NCBI GenBank assembly: GCA_028095005.1
Contig: CM051460.1
Location: 159,335,461-159,399,460, forward strand
DNA from: Rhynchospora pubera
Taxonomy: Eukaryota > Streptophyta > Magnoliopsida > Poales > Cyperaceae
DNA: 64,000 nucleotides
Reading direction: 5' to 3'
Shown: positions 54,200-63,999 of the stretch, piece after piece
Position numbering within the stretch: position 1 is the stretch's first letter
How the letters are laid out: each line of letters opens with the position of its first letter
Position numbers and translations under genes: made by a program
The notes under the pieces: model-generated
The model's database searches: none
Told to the model about the DNA's origin: nothing
What the model saw: the letters and a program-made list of their open reading frames with translations, nothing else

Positions 54200-56295
54200 A
54201 TGACATCAGGGGGAGGTGGAGGAGGAGGAGGAGGAGGAGGAGGTGGAGGGAGGATGCCGACGTGGAAGGAGAGAGAGAACAACAAGAGGAGGGAGCGGAG
54301 ACGACGCGCCATCGCCGCGAAGATATTTGCCGGGTTGAGAGCTCTCGGCAACTACAAGCTTCCCAAGCACTGCGACAACAACGAGGTGCTCAAGGCTCTC
54401 TGCCGCGAGGCCGGGTGGGTCGTCGAGGATGACGGCACCACCTACCGCAAGGTACTAAATTTCTGTGTAATTCTGTCAGATCTCACATCTTCTTTTGGTT
54501 TTAGTTTGTTTCTGTCTTCCCCTGTTTCAGTTTTTTCAGATCTTGGGTGGTGGAAGCAGAGGATTGCCTTGTAGGATTTGATTGGTTTTTGTTGGTTTCT
54601 CTGTTTTTTTTCTAGTAATTGAGTAATTAGGCCAGTGATTAATTAATAGTATTCTTCAGATTCATCCGATCCTATGCTTTTGTTCTATGTCCACTTTGAG
54701 ATCCGGTTGTTTATAGTAATTTGGAGTAGATGTGTCTTTTGAGTGATCTTTCTCGAATTGGGAATATTTATTTTTGAGCAATCTTTCTCAAATTGGAACT
54801 AATTTATGTAAAACTAAAATCCCATTGATCTAATTAATTACTCGTCTGAAGCTCCCTTTCAATTCTAATGAATTAATGATTGGTTTGTTCAAGGTATTAA
54901 TTATTAAAATTTGTAGGAAAGAAATCTTTTTTCTAGTAGATCTACTGTCCACATTTTTCAATTCACAAGGCCTTATTGGACATGAATTTTGCCTGGATGG
55001 CTGGATTAAGTTTATTTTGTGGGATCAAATAGTAGAAACAAAAAGATCACGAGTTTTCTCTTTTTCCTTTTGACTGCTTTCTCTTTTGAGGTGGTCTTTT
55101 GTTCATTACCTTTCCTTTATTTTCAATCGGCCATGATGAGGATCTTTTTACTAGAGTTCTTCGTTGAAATCCAGTCTTTGCTGTCCAACTTTTTGCACCT
55201 ATTTTTTTACTTTTCCTGTTTCAACATGTATCCCACTAATCTGAACAGTTGTCAAGTGATATCTCCCGTTTCATGATGTTCAACTTTAAACAAAAAAATT
55301 GAAACCAAAGAGGAGAAATTAAAGGAGCAACATTTAAAGTAACCAAACCAACAACTACTAGACCACTGTACATGATAAAAAGTTAATAGTACTAATAAAA
55401 GAACTACTCTGCACAGTAAAGGGGATGTGTCTTTTGCAAATTAATTCTAATGCATTTGCAAGAGATACTGTTTGGTTCATAATGCTGTTACCTGTTAGTC
55501 CAGACTACATATATATTAAACTTTTAAGAAATGTCTTTTAGTTCTTGCTTATGCATCAAATTGCTTCTGAACATTTTATCCTAATTGAATTTTAATTATT
55601 ATCAGGGATGTAAACCACCTGTGCTACCACCAGAAGCTGCACTTGGCGGTTTAGCCTCAGCAAACTTGAGCCCCTGTTCTTCATCTCAACTTCTTAGTGC
55701 TCCTTCATCAGCCTTTGTCAGCCCAGTACCTTCCTACCATGCAAGCCCTTCTTCCTCTTCCTTTCCTAGCCCGACCCGTACTGAGAATCCTAACCCTAAT
55801 CCTAATTATAACAACCCTACTGCCGTCAACCCATCGTACCTCCTTCCCTTCCTCCGGAATCTTCCTAACCTCCCCCCACTTCGTATCTCCAATAGCGCTC
55901 CTGTGACACCGCCTCTCTCCTCCCCAACTGCTCGGCCCACTAAAGTACGCAAACCTGAGTGGGAGCCAGATCCTTTTAGGCACCCATTTTTCGCTGTCTC
56001 AGCTCCTTCAAGTCCAACACGGGCCAGGCAACACCGGCATCCTGACACAATACCTGAATGTGATGAGTCTGATGTCTCGACAGTTGATTCAGGTAGGTGG
56101 ATTAGCTTCCAACATACTGCACCTGCTTCACCCACCTTCAACCTAGTCAACCCTGGTGTGGCTGGTACCGATACAGAGATGATTACTGGTACAGCTGTTG
56201 GTCAAGATTTTGAGTTTGAGAAAGGAAAGGTTACGCCATGGGAGGGAGAGAGGATTCATGAGGTAGCTGTGGATGATCTTGAGCTGAAGCTTTAG
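54200..56295 (+). CDS. BES1/BZR1 homolog (brassinosteroid-responsive transcription factor)
   Basis: A nuclear transcription factor of the plant-specific BES1/BZR1 family, which binds E-box and BRRE sites and is controlled by GSK3-like (BIN2) phosphorylation. Exons 54200-54451 and 55606-56295, GT-AG intron of 1154 bp, phase 0 at the conserved TYRK|GCKPP junction; 313 residues. The basic helix domain RENNKRRERRRRAIAAKIF is at about 24-42, with NYKLPKHCDNNEVLKALCREAGW following. Ser/Pro-rich GSK3-type sites fill about 105-165. NSAPVTPPLSSPT is the usual phospho/14-3-3-like segment. SPTFNLV is a family landmark. The C-terminus has PWEGERIHEV and an EAR-type LELKL at the very end. Unusual is a run of 14 Gly after MTSG, encoded by a (GGA)n-type microsatellite. 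Closest to the BEH2/BEH4 subgroup by eye. Confidence 0.95.
54209..54250 (+). repeat. (GGA/GGT)n coding microsatellite
   Basis: A GGA-rich trinucleotide run encodes the 14-Gly stretch of the BES1-like protein. It is likely length-variable between individuals. Confidence 0.9.
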
Positions 56296-57588
56296 AAGTT
56301 GTAAGCGGTAAGACAGAATGCAGGATTTATTGAAGGTTAACCTATACAAAAATTTGTGATAATTTGAGGGGTTAATTTAAGATAAGTCTGTTTCTAGTGT
56401 CATTCTGTATTTTCTCTTGTCAACCAATTTTTTTACCTAGGTCTTGAGTAATGATGAATGAACACAGATTGGATTATTTTTTACATTGCTTCAGGCTAGA
56501 TTATTTTTTCCATTCTTCAGTTTAAATTTATTGTCATTGCTTCAGATATTGAGTAGTGATGTATCAGTATCTGATTCCAATTCGCCATTGAGATGTTTAT
56601 ACACATGTACTGTCAACACATTCAATTGTAAAGACAAAATAACTGCTCCATAGCAACAAAATAAATTCGGAATTCCTGCGGTAAGTGGTAAGTATGTAAA
56701 ATCCTTGTAAATTAGAAATGCAAAATATATACTTCCACCCATTTCCTCAGTAGACTTACCTCCGCCCGAAACTGCGGCTATTGATTTGTTTATTATACAC
56801 GACGCAGGAGAGTCTAGGAAGTTGCAACCTAGTGACACTCTGTAACAACCGTTCTTGTAGAAATAATCTGTGGAAACCCTGCATTTTCTAAAATGAGACA
56901 AACGTTATCTTCAATCAATTAGGCGCACGACACGCATATATCACTCAATAGCAACACAAAATTGACAAGCTGGTACGATAATTCTCTCATGTCCAAGCAT
57001 GGGAACAAAACTCAGCAATCATATCCAAAACCATAGTAACTATTTTACACTTGCAGCCATACCAACACATGCTTTCGGTCTCCATAAATGCTCAATGAGT
57101 TCCTCTCTGACCCACGTGAGATAACTACTGCCCGTATAGGTCCCTTTTAAAACATTAACGATGCCTTGTTGGATAGAAGAATGCAACTCTGCTGTTGCGC
57201 TACAAATTTTGTAGCGCACTAAAGGACAAATTGATTTAATCAATTTAATCAATATTTAATAAGTAGCCCCCAATTGTGTACCCATATAGTTCATGTCTTT
57301 AGTTTATAGTTTGATATTTTCTGTTTGGTTTTAGCTAAACCTCACCTCATCGTGTTTTTCCGCGATCTTCCCTCTCTTTAGGTACTGTACGGCAGGATGG
57401 TTCTTTTGGTTGAACTAAAATTTTTCAAGAAATTTTTCATACCATAAACTATTATCCTTAGTTATTTCATTATATATACTTTTATTTTCAGGTTTTAAAC
57501 AGTCTTAGTGCTTAGGTATAACCTCCCCTAATTGCCTTCCTAGAAAATTGAACTTAGAAAGCCATAAGATAATTAAGAAACAAACCTC
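56296..57588. other. BES1 3' flank and junction region with the pararetrovirus
   Basis: The 3' UTR of the BES1-like gene is followed by AT-rich DNA. Minus-strand frames at 56542-56901 and 57040-57252 have no domain that I recognise. The left boundary of the viral insertion lies somewhere in 57000-57588 and could not be fixed; the part next to the primer-binding site may be viral leader. Confidence 0.45.
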
Positions 57589-57601
57589 GGCTCTGATACC
57601 A
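57589..57601 (-). promoter_or_regulatory. Pararetroviral primer-binding site, initiator tRNA-Met
   Basis: On the minus strand TGGTATCAGAGCC, the exact site used by badnaviruses to prime minus-strand DNA synthesis and the conventional nucleotide 1 of their genomes. Confidence 0.9.
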
Positions 57602-57688
57602 AAGTGGAAGCGAACTGATCGACTTTGAAACTTCTGATTATAAGAAATGCTGGCTTCAAAGATTTTTATGGAATTGTAAGAGAAAGTT

Positions 57689-57834
57689 TTTATTAATAGA
57701 ATGAGATTACAAGAGAAGAAGTAAGACTTCAGAGTTTTTCTGTGTGTCTTGCAACTTCTGAATGACACTCTTTTATAGAGACTCGAGCCTGGTATCTCAA
57801 TAATGCATCGGGTGCTCATTGGGCCCCATCGTCA
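57689..57834 (-). promoter_or_regulatory. Pararetroviral promoter and poly(A) signal
   Basis: On the minus strand: TGACG (57834-57830, as-1-like), TATA box CTATAAAAG (57778-57770), then AATAAA (57694-57689) about 80 bases downstream. The primer-binding site follows at 57601. This order and spacing match the intergenic region of caulimovirids, in which the terminally redundant RNA starts just before its own poly(A) signal. Confidence 0.75.
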
Positions 57835-58130
57835 TGCAATTAATTGGATTACCACATACTTTTGTCTCCCACTCAAATAAAAAGATGCGCACTAACACAC
57901 TTAGTGCGATCTGAAAATGAAATAAAGGAGAGCACTACATCAGTGCTGTCTAAAAGCAAAATAAAGAAAACGCACTACTTCAATAATGCGCCTAAAGATG
58001 CACCAAGTGGCGCACTAAAACACACCAGTACATACTGGCACCATTATAAAGATGCCTTTTAGAAAAGAAAAGATGCCCACTAACAGACCAAACAGGTTGG
58101 CACCGAAAGTAAGCATATTATGCACTCTAC
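57835..58130 (-). other. Viral intergenic region
   Basis: Non-coding sequence upstream of the viral TATA box, with repeated words GCGCACTA / GCACTA near 57887, 57930, 57970 and 58010. It probably acts as promoter-proximal enhancer sequence. Confidence 0.45.
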
Positions 58131-58556
58131 CTAATAATAGATGCTCTGCTGGATTATTCGAAGCTTACTGTGAGCTTCAATCAACTTTTCGATATTATCG
58201 TTAACAGGTTCGAGGGCATCCCTTGCCCAATTATCCTTGCTAGCATTTTGTTCAAGTCTGACCTTTTGCAAATTACTCATGACTAGCAATTTTTCAAGCT
58301 CCGTAAGGGACTTTTGAATTTGGGCTTGATGTAATTCCATGAGCCTTGTTCTCATTCCTCCCTCCATATTTAAAGTCGGCCTTGAAAACAATAAATCACA
58401 AGTGATTGTCTCATAGTTTTCTATTTCTTCTGTCTGGCCACATGATGCTCCCCAGCGAACAGCGTTGTTAAGCGCTATCCTGGAATCTGGCCTGAGACTA
58501 TAACGTGGAGATCCTTCATAGCTTCTAAAAATATGGGTTAAATATTCCAGCACCAT
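58131..58556 (-). CDS. Small ORF downstream of the pararetroviral polyprotein
   Basis: 141 codons, intact. Nothing in it matches a domain that I can name. The C-terminal two-thirds (about residues 75-140) is strongly helical and probably coiled-coil, with heptad-like Leu/Ile spacing. A TAG closes the frame eight codons upstream of the ATG. The ATG lies two bases after a pyrimidine-rich TTTATATTTTTGCAG, a good plant 3' splice site, so spliced expression is possible, as known for ORF4 of rice tungro bacilliform virus. Most badnaviruses lack an ORF here, although some members of the family have small accessory ORFs. Function unknown. Confidence 0.6.
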   Translation of the reverse strand: MVLEYLTHIFRSYEGSPRYSLRPDSRIALNNAVRWGASCGQTEEIENYETITCDLLFSRPTLNMEGGMRTRLMELHQAQIQKSLTELEKLLVMSNLQKVRLEQNASKDNWARDALEPVNDNIEKLIEAHSKLRIIQQSIYY

Positions 58557-58600
58557 TTCTGCAAAAATATAAACAAACTAAAACTATTAAACAAAAGACA

Positions 58601-58647
58601 GTTTTCCGTAGATTACTGCCAAAGATCAATGGTTTTCCGTAGATTAC
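58601..58647 (-). repeat. Short tandem duplication between the viral ORFs
   Basis: GTTTTCCGTAGATTAC occurs at 58601-58616 and again at 58632-58647, in the gap between the end of ORF3 and the small ORF. Confidence 0.85.
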
Positions 58648-58708
58648 CATCAGACCTGAAAAGAAAAACAAAAATAATTAAACATTTGTTTGGATTTTTA
58701 AAGGGGGA

Positions 58709-61700
58709 TCAGAGTAAGGAACTAATTTTTAAAATTAGTTCATTCATCTGCTTGTTTAGGCTGTCACTAAATCGGTCTGCCTCTTCGAATGCTCCTTCGA
58801 GATGTGCTAAGAATAGCTCTTGCTGTTCTTGTATCTCACTGGTGACAGCCAACTTTGTTGTTAATCGGGAGAGTGCATCTGCTAAGCTGTTCAGCTTACC
58901 ATCTATATGCTCAAAGTTAATCTGCACCCCTGTCCCTGTTACATAATCAACAAAGTTTATCCATCTAACCCTTGATGGTTTATTTTGGGCTGACTTATTG
59001 AAAAAGGATATTATTGCTTGACAGTCAGTCCTCAGCGTTATCTCCTGCTGATCAAGATAGTGGATTTTTAGTGCCTTCAATGTTTCCATGCAAGCGTGTA
59101 TTTCTGCATCAATGGTTGACTTGATCACCGGAAATTTGCCGCTAGCATAGGCACAAATCTTTTCTATGGATCTAGGGTCATGTTTCTTTGGTTTCCATTT
59201 GCATATGCCACCCCATCCTTCCATGCATCCGTCTGTTTCAAGGATGATATAGCTCCCTGTTGGTGGAAGCTCCAGATCTGGCAAGTTTTGCACTTTTTCC
59301 TTGATTTTTCTGATTAGTTCATAATCAGACGGTTTAAGGCGCTTATCTCCATGAGGGCTGGTTTTTGTGTACAAGGGACCTAGAAGAGTCCCAAGTTTTG
59401 GAATGTAACTTCTGGCGTAATTGAGTATGCCTAACCATGCTCGGAGTCCGGCCTTTTCTTTCAGTTTCTCCTCATCAAAGGAGACGATCTTCTTTATGAC
59501 ATGGGGTTGGAGTTTCACCTTACTCTTTCCAATGATTGCTCCAAGGAATTCAATTTCTCTAACTGCTATCTTCATCTTTGTTGGAGAGAGCACGAGACCC
59601 CATTTTTCACAAATTTCTAGCATTTTTCTGAGGTGCTCGGCATGTTGTTGTTCATTCTCAGAAAATACTAGAATATCATCAATATACACCGCTATAAAAT
59701 CTTCGGTACCAGCAAAACACTGATCCATCTTTCTTTGAAAAATAGCCGGTGCGTTCTTCAATCCAAATGGCATAACGAGCCATTCATACAGTCCACCAGG
59801 CACCACAAAAGCAGTCCATTCAATTGACTCAGGTGCCATTGCGACCTGATGAAATCCACTCTTGAGGTCGAATTTCGAGTAGATCTTACTGTGACCGACC
59901 TTTTTAAGGATAGTATTGATGCCAGGGAGGCTATACTGATCCTTATGGGTATTATCGTTGAGGGACCTGTAGTTGAATACCATGCGCTCTTTGCCTTTAA
60001 TTTCTTTGCCAGTAACTGGGTCAATGGTAGTTCCAGAATTGACCATTATAGCCATGGTTCTGTGCCTGCTCTTACTGGGCCTGATTACTCCCAGTTGTAA
60101 TAACGCCTTTGTATGTTTTTCAAATTGTTCCTTCATTTGAGGCGTCACATGCTTCAGAGGTTTATCCTGAATCTGGAGATCAGGATTTATGATGTCGAGA
60201 GAGCACGTCACCTGATTTTTCGACCAGTGTTTCAGGGGGTTTTCTCCAATGAATCCCTGTTCTTTTAGTCTGTTGAGTAGTGGTCTGAACTTCTCTTTAA
60301 ACTGTTGTGACTCTTGCTCTTGGTGGTATGCTACGGCCTCTCTTACTTCAATGTATTCTAGACCCGTCAGGTCGAGCTCAGGAATTGCTGCTTGCACCAC
60401 CTCAGCATCCGTTGTGGTTGCAATTGTCGTGATATTTTTGTAAAAAGTCACGTTCTGGCCTTCGATTCGCAATCCACCTTGCATGGATCGGATAAAATTG
60501 CACCCGATCAGCATCTGAACTCCCTCCTTCTTCCCCATCGAAAAAGAATAGGTGAAGGGAATTCTGAACCTATTCGACTCAATCAGCATGCTACCATTTT
60601 TGAGTTTTAGACTGGCTATCTGAGTCGAGTTTACCGCATTTATTTGTATGGGATAGGCACTTGGTTCCAATGCCTCTTGTGGGACAATTTCTTGGTTGAC
60701 ACAGCAGACAGTTGCTCCTGTGTCAAGAATTGCTTGAACCTTGAATGGGTTGACTCCTGGGATTTCAAAGGTTATCTCCATGTTGTAGAGTCTGTTTAGA
60801 ACCCTTTTTCCTCTTACAGGGTCTTGGACCACTGTATTGAATTGCTCAATTTCCTCGGTAGAGATGGTATTGGCAGAAGCTATTCGAAGAGCTCCTGTTG
60901 GATTTCTTGGTTCCATCTCTATTTCTTCATCTACCTCTTCATCCTCAAACCGTAATTTGGTTTTTCCTTTATCCTTTTTCATTAATTCATCAAACTCGGC
61001 TTCGAGATCCTCTGTTCTGGCCTCAAATAGTTGTTGCTTGAGTTTTCCATTTTCCGCCAAGAGGTATTGAACATAAGACATCAGCTCATTGATTAGCTGA
61101 TCCTTACTATCATAAGGTGCTATTGGCTGCACCTTAGTTCGTATTCGTCTGCCCAGCCTGAATCTTGAACACATAGGACACACTGTTAGGCGGCAGTTTT
61201 TACAGTATGCCCTTGTTGATTCAGTTGTCATTTCCTTACACATGGAACATTTTTCATGTCCTGTTGGAACTGAATCATTGTCCTGCCAGTCATGGGGACA
61301 ATCTCTTTGATCTTCAGGCAGTTGTATATAACTCCGCCAGCTCAATTGCTCTGCCTGCATCATAAATGATTGCTCGCCGAATGGTAAATCATTGATTACG
61401 GCTGAAGCAACATTTCCAACTTCTCCTTCAGATAATGAGCAAATTGCGTCACTATCAGGTTCATTTAGATCAACTGAGAGGATATCCCAGCTATCTGACA
61501 GCTCCATATTTTCAATAATGGCTGCCCTGGCAATGTTTCCTGTTTTGCGGTTACACTCTCGTGCGAAATGCCCTTCTTCTCCACAAATGAAACACTTGCA
61601 TTTGCGGACCTTGTCAGCATGTTTTCTCTTGAAAACACGCACATGAGATTCGTGGGGTTTGCCCTTGTAAGTTTTGGACTTGCGAAGTCCATACTTCTTT

Positions 61701-63772
61701 CTTTCTCCATAGTAGCCTGGTAATGGAATTTTGCTGCAAAAGGAGAGATCTTTCAGGCTCCTTTGGAGTGCAGCTTGCTTGCATCTTTCAGCCAGGTACT
61801 GGTATGAGAAATTTATTCTTGGCATAACGCCTATCGCTGCTCCAGGGTATTTGTCCAAAAATGCCTTTTCTAGTTCTTGCCCGATTAGAGGTGGCATTTT
61901 TCTGAAGAATTTTTCCGAGAGTTCTGAGGAAATGTACATCCTCCCGGATTTTGCTGCAAGGATCTTGTAATCATTCATGTAATTGAACAGATCCTTAACA
62001 TGGTTGCATGACAAGCGCTCAAGGTCTTGGTAAGCGCGTGTCTGTTCTTCAGTGGACCCTTGGTATGGATCCTCTAGCAGTATCATCCTTCGAATGCAGG
62101 AGATTACGTTTTGGGGATCATCTGCAACTGCTATTAATTCTTCATATTCATGGGGATACGCCATTCTCCATTGGATGAACATCTTTTTCTCTACATCCCC
62201 TAGGAGATTTTCAATGAAAATCACCTTACTCTTGTTATCCGTCCAGTTGCGGTCATTAACCACATTGAGAGTAATTGATTCCCATCGAGAAATTACGTCA
62301 CCGTATTGCCCGATATCTTCTGGTAATACCAGAATTGCACCTTTGTCACTTTGAGCATCTGGAAGGTTAAATCTCCCATTATGCTGTTGTGCATAACCTC
62401 CTTTGAGTCTGCCAACATGATCTCTGATTTCATGTATTGTTGGCATCGGTGTTTGCCTTGATGTGCTTGCTGGTGGATAGTTAACAGGACCCATTACTGG
62501 TTCTGTTGGCCTTCTCTGGGTGAGTGAACTCTCAGCTGTTGAAAAAGCTGATTCCATCATTTTTGTGAAAGCCTTCATTTTAGGATATTCTAGTTCCGTT
62601 TCTTCTGCCGCGTATGCAAAATGCGACAGTTTGTCTTTATCACTTTCAGAGGCGAATGGATTGAGCCATTCCTCCTCTGATTCTTCATCTTTATCCCAGA
62701 TTGGGCAATAATCTAGCATCGGCCCTTCTCTAGACAGAGATGCTAGTAGTTGGATTGATTCCAACTCTTCCAGGGTTTCTGGCTCTTCAATTGTCACCAT
62801 CAGAGCCATTTCTCCATCTAGTTCTTCTTCATCATTAGGCCCAACAACTGCTGTTGCGGTTGCTGTATATCCACCAAATCTAATGGCTAGGGAGCCATCA
62901 GTTCTTGATCTGACTCGAATTGTTTGTGGGTGTTGTACTTCTGGAATTGCTGGTGGCCTGATTATCCATCGTTGGCCTCTCAATTCCTCGGTTGACCTCG
63001 GTTGTCCCGGTATAGCCCTTATGCCTCTGCTCGCTAGGTGTTCTGTTACACCTTGGACATTGTACCGAAAGTTGGTGTGGCTGGTGTTTGATAATCTCCC
63101 TATTAAAGATCGCGAGATTAAGAGGTTGCTTTCTCCACCTCGCCATGATTCATACCCATGAGTTTGTACAACCAATTGGATGTGATTGTAAAAATCATGA
63201 ATACTAACCATCATGTCAGGAACTGCGTATGCCAGTTGTGTGTTGTCTGTTAAGTCCATTTCCATGGAACTTATCAGTGAGGTATCGTTCCCCCATCTTG
63301 TGTCTCTCAGAACAACTAAAGCATTTACCCCTGCACTTCTTCTGTGCAGAGCGTATAGCCTGACCATTACAACACCTATATGTAAGTGCTGTAATCCTTC
63401 TTCTACAAGCCTGTTGTAGCTTTCCTGAGAGATAAAAGGAATTTCCCTTTGATCTCCAACCACCAAAATTCTTTCATCGGAATAATGTTGGTATACCCGA
63501 TGATTTCTTTCGCTCCATCCGGCTTGGTATAGTGTTTCTGCCGGAACTTGTTGTGCTCTGCGAAACTGTGAGACGCTTAGTTCCGCATCAGGACTTAGTT
63601 GAGATTCTAGTGTCCTTCGATATTGCCTACGCCTTGGCAACCTTCTTTGTGCCTCATACCGTAACCGACTTCCGAGTCTGTAATCTCGAATTTGATCTTC
63701 AACAGTCGGTATTTGGTTTTCGTGGCCTGATACAGATGGTCTACCCACTGTTTCTGTTTGAGTACGACTCAT
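58709..63772 (-). CDS. Badnavirus-like ORF3 polyprotein
   Basis: 1687 codons with no stop or frameshift. In order: an N-terminal movement-protein region (about 60-290); an acidic linker and coat-protein region (about 365-700); a CCHC knuckle CFICGEEGHFARECNRK near 724; a second Cys-rich zinc cluster (about 840-870) that is characteristic of badnaviruses; an aspartic protease with LDTGATVCCV near 1014; reverse transcriptase with catalytic YIDDILVF near 1362; RNase H beginning at ETDGCMEGWGG near 1510. Catalytic residues of all three enzymes are retained. The ATG overlaps the ORF2 stop (ATGA), supporting this start. Length is close to the usual ~1800-1900 codons of the genus, slightly short. 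The intact frame means the integration is fairly recent or under constraint; whether the locus is expressed cannot be judged from sequence. Confidence 0.95.
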   Translation of the reverse strand: MSRTQTETVGRPSVSGHENQIPTVEDQIRDYRLGSRLRYEAQRRLPRRRQYRRTLESQLSPDAELSVSQFRRAQQVPAETLYQAGWSERNHRVYQHYSDERILVVGDQREIPFISQESYNRLVEEGLQHLHIGVVMVRLYALHRRSAGVNALVVLRDTRWGNDTSLISSMEMDLTDNTQLAYAVPDMMVSIHDFYNHIQLVVQTHGYESWRGGESNLLISRSLIGRLSNTSHTNFRYNVQGVTEHLASRGIRAIPGQPRSTEELRGQRWIIRPPAIPEVQHPQTIRVRSRTDGSLAIRFGGYTATATAVVGPNDEEELDGEMALMVTIEEPETLEELESIQLLASLSREGPMLDYCPIWDKDEESEEEWLNPFASESDKDKLSHFAYAAEETELEYPKMKAFTKMMESAFSTAESSLTQRRPTEPVMGPVNYPPASTSRQTPMPTIHEIRDHVGRLKGGYAQQHNGRFNLPDAQSDKGAILVLPEDIGQYGDVISRWESITLNVVNDRNWTDNKSKVIFIENLLGDVEKKMFIQWRMAYPHEYEELIAVADDPQNVISCIRRMILLEDPYQGSTEEQTRAYQDLERLSCNHVKDLFNYMNDYKILAAKSGRMYISSELSEKFFRKMPPLIGQELEKAFLDKYPGAAIGVMPRINFSYQYLAERCKQAALQRSLKDLSFCSKIPLPGYYGERKKYGLRKSKTYKGKPHESHVRVFKRKHADKVRKCKCFICGEEGHFARECNRKTGNIARAAIIENMELSDSWDILSVDLNEPDSDAICSLSEGEVGNVASAVINDLPFGEQSFMMQAEQLSWRSYIQLPEDQRDCPHDWQDNDSVPTGHEKCSMCKEMTTESTRAYCKNCRLTVCPMCSRFRLGRRIRTKVQPIAPYDSKDQLINELMSYVQYLLAENGKLKQQLFEARTEDLEAEFDELMKKDKGKTKLRFEDEEVDEEIEMEPRNPTGALRIASANTISTEEIEQFNTVVQDPVRGKRVLNRLYNMEITFEIPGVNPFKVQAILDTGATVCCVNQEIVPQEALEPSAYPIQINAVNSTQIASLKLKNGSMLIESNRFRIPFTYSFSMGKKEGVQMLIGCNFIRSMQGGLRIEGQNVTFYKNITTIATTTDAEVVQAAIPELDLTGLEYIEVREAVAYHQEQESQQFKEKFRPLLNRLKEQGFIGENPLKHWSKNQVTCSLDIINPDLQIQDKPLKHVTPQMKEQFEKHTKALLQLGVIRPSKSRHRTMAIMVNSGTTIDPVTGKEIKGKERMVFNYRSLNDNTHKDQYSLPGINTILKKVGHSKIYSKFDLKSGFHQVAMAPESIEWTAFVVPGGLYEWLVMPFGLKNAPAIFQRKMDQCFAGTEDFIAVYIDDILVFSENEQQHAEHLRKMLEICEKWGLVLSPTKMKIAVREIEFLGAIIGKSKVKLQPHVIKKIVSFDEEKLKEKAGLRAWLGILNYARSYIPKLGTLLGPLYTKTSPHGDKRLKPSDYELIRKIKEKVQNLPDLELPPTGSYIILETDGCMEGWGGICKWKPKKHDPRSIEKICAYASGKFPVIKSTIDAEIHACMETLKALKIHYLDQQEITLRTDCQAIISFFNKSAQNKPSRVRWINFVDYVTGTGVQINFEHIDGKLNSLADALSRLTTKLAVTSEIQEQQELFLAHLEGAFEEADRFSDSLNKQMNELILKISSLL

Positions 63773-63999
63773 TGTATCTTTTTCTTTGGGTCTCGATATA
63801 CGAAAAATTTGCCTGTTTTGGTTGGTCGTTTTGAGGTTGTTGGTGGTCCGAGACTCAAGTTTTTGAGTTGATTTTGGATTTGTTCAAGGGCCTCAGATGT
63901 GTCGGGCCCTTCAGGTGCTTTTGTCCTTCTGAGGTCTCTTATTTGATCCTTGCAATCTTCAAGTTCTTCCTTGATCTTAACAAGCAGTTGAATGATTGT
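63769..63999 (-). CDS. Badnavirus-like ORF2 product, C-terminal part
   Basis: A frame open from the window edge for 76 codons to a TGA that shares bases with the ORF3 start. It holds a coiled-coil segment (IKEELEDCKDQIRDLRR and LEQIQNQLKNL) and a short basic tail ending FVYRDPKKKIQ. That arrangement is typical of the virion-associated ORF2 protein of badnaviruses, which binds nucleic acid through its basic C-terminus. The N-terminus lies outside the window. Confidence 0.82.
   Translation of the reverse strand, partial: TIIQLLVKIKEELEDCKDQIRDLRRTKAPEGPDTSEALEQIQNQLKNLSLGPPTTSKRPTKTGKFFVYRDPKKKIQ

Noticed and set aside
54046..54351. Antisense ORF of 101 codons over the BES1 first exon
   Set aside because: Composition is the mirror of the GGA repeat (poly-Pro); it overlaps a well-supported exon.
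56542..56901. Minus-strand ORF of 119 codons downstream of BES1
   Set aside because: No recognisable domain, biased toward hydrophobic residues typical of random AT-rich frames, no splice or leader evidence.
57040..57252. Possible viral ORF1 of 70 codons left of the primer-binding site
   Set aside because: The position would fit roughly, but the sequence shows no resemblance that I can support and the viral boundary is not fixed.
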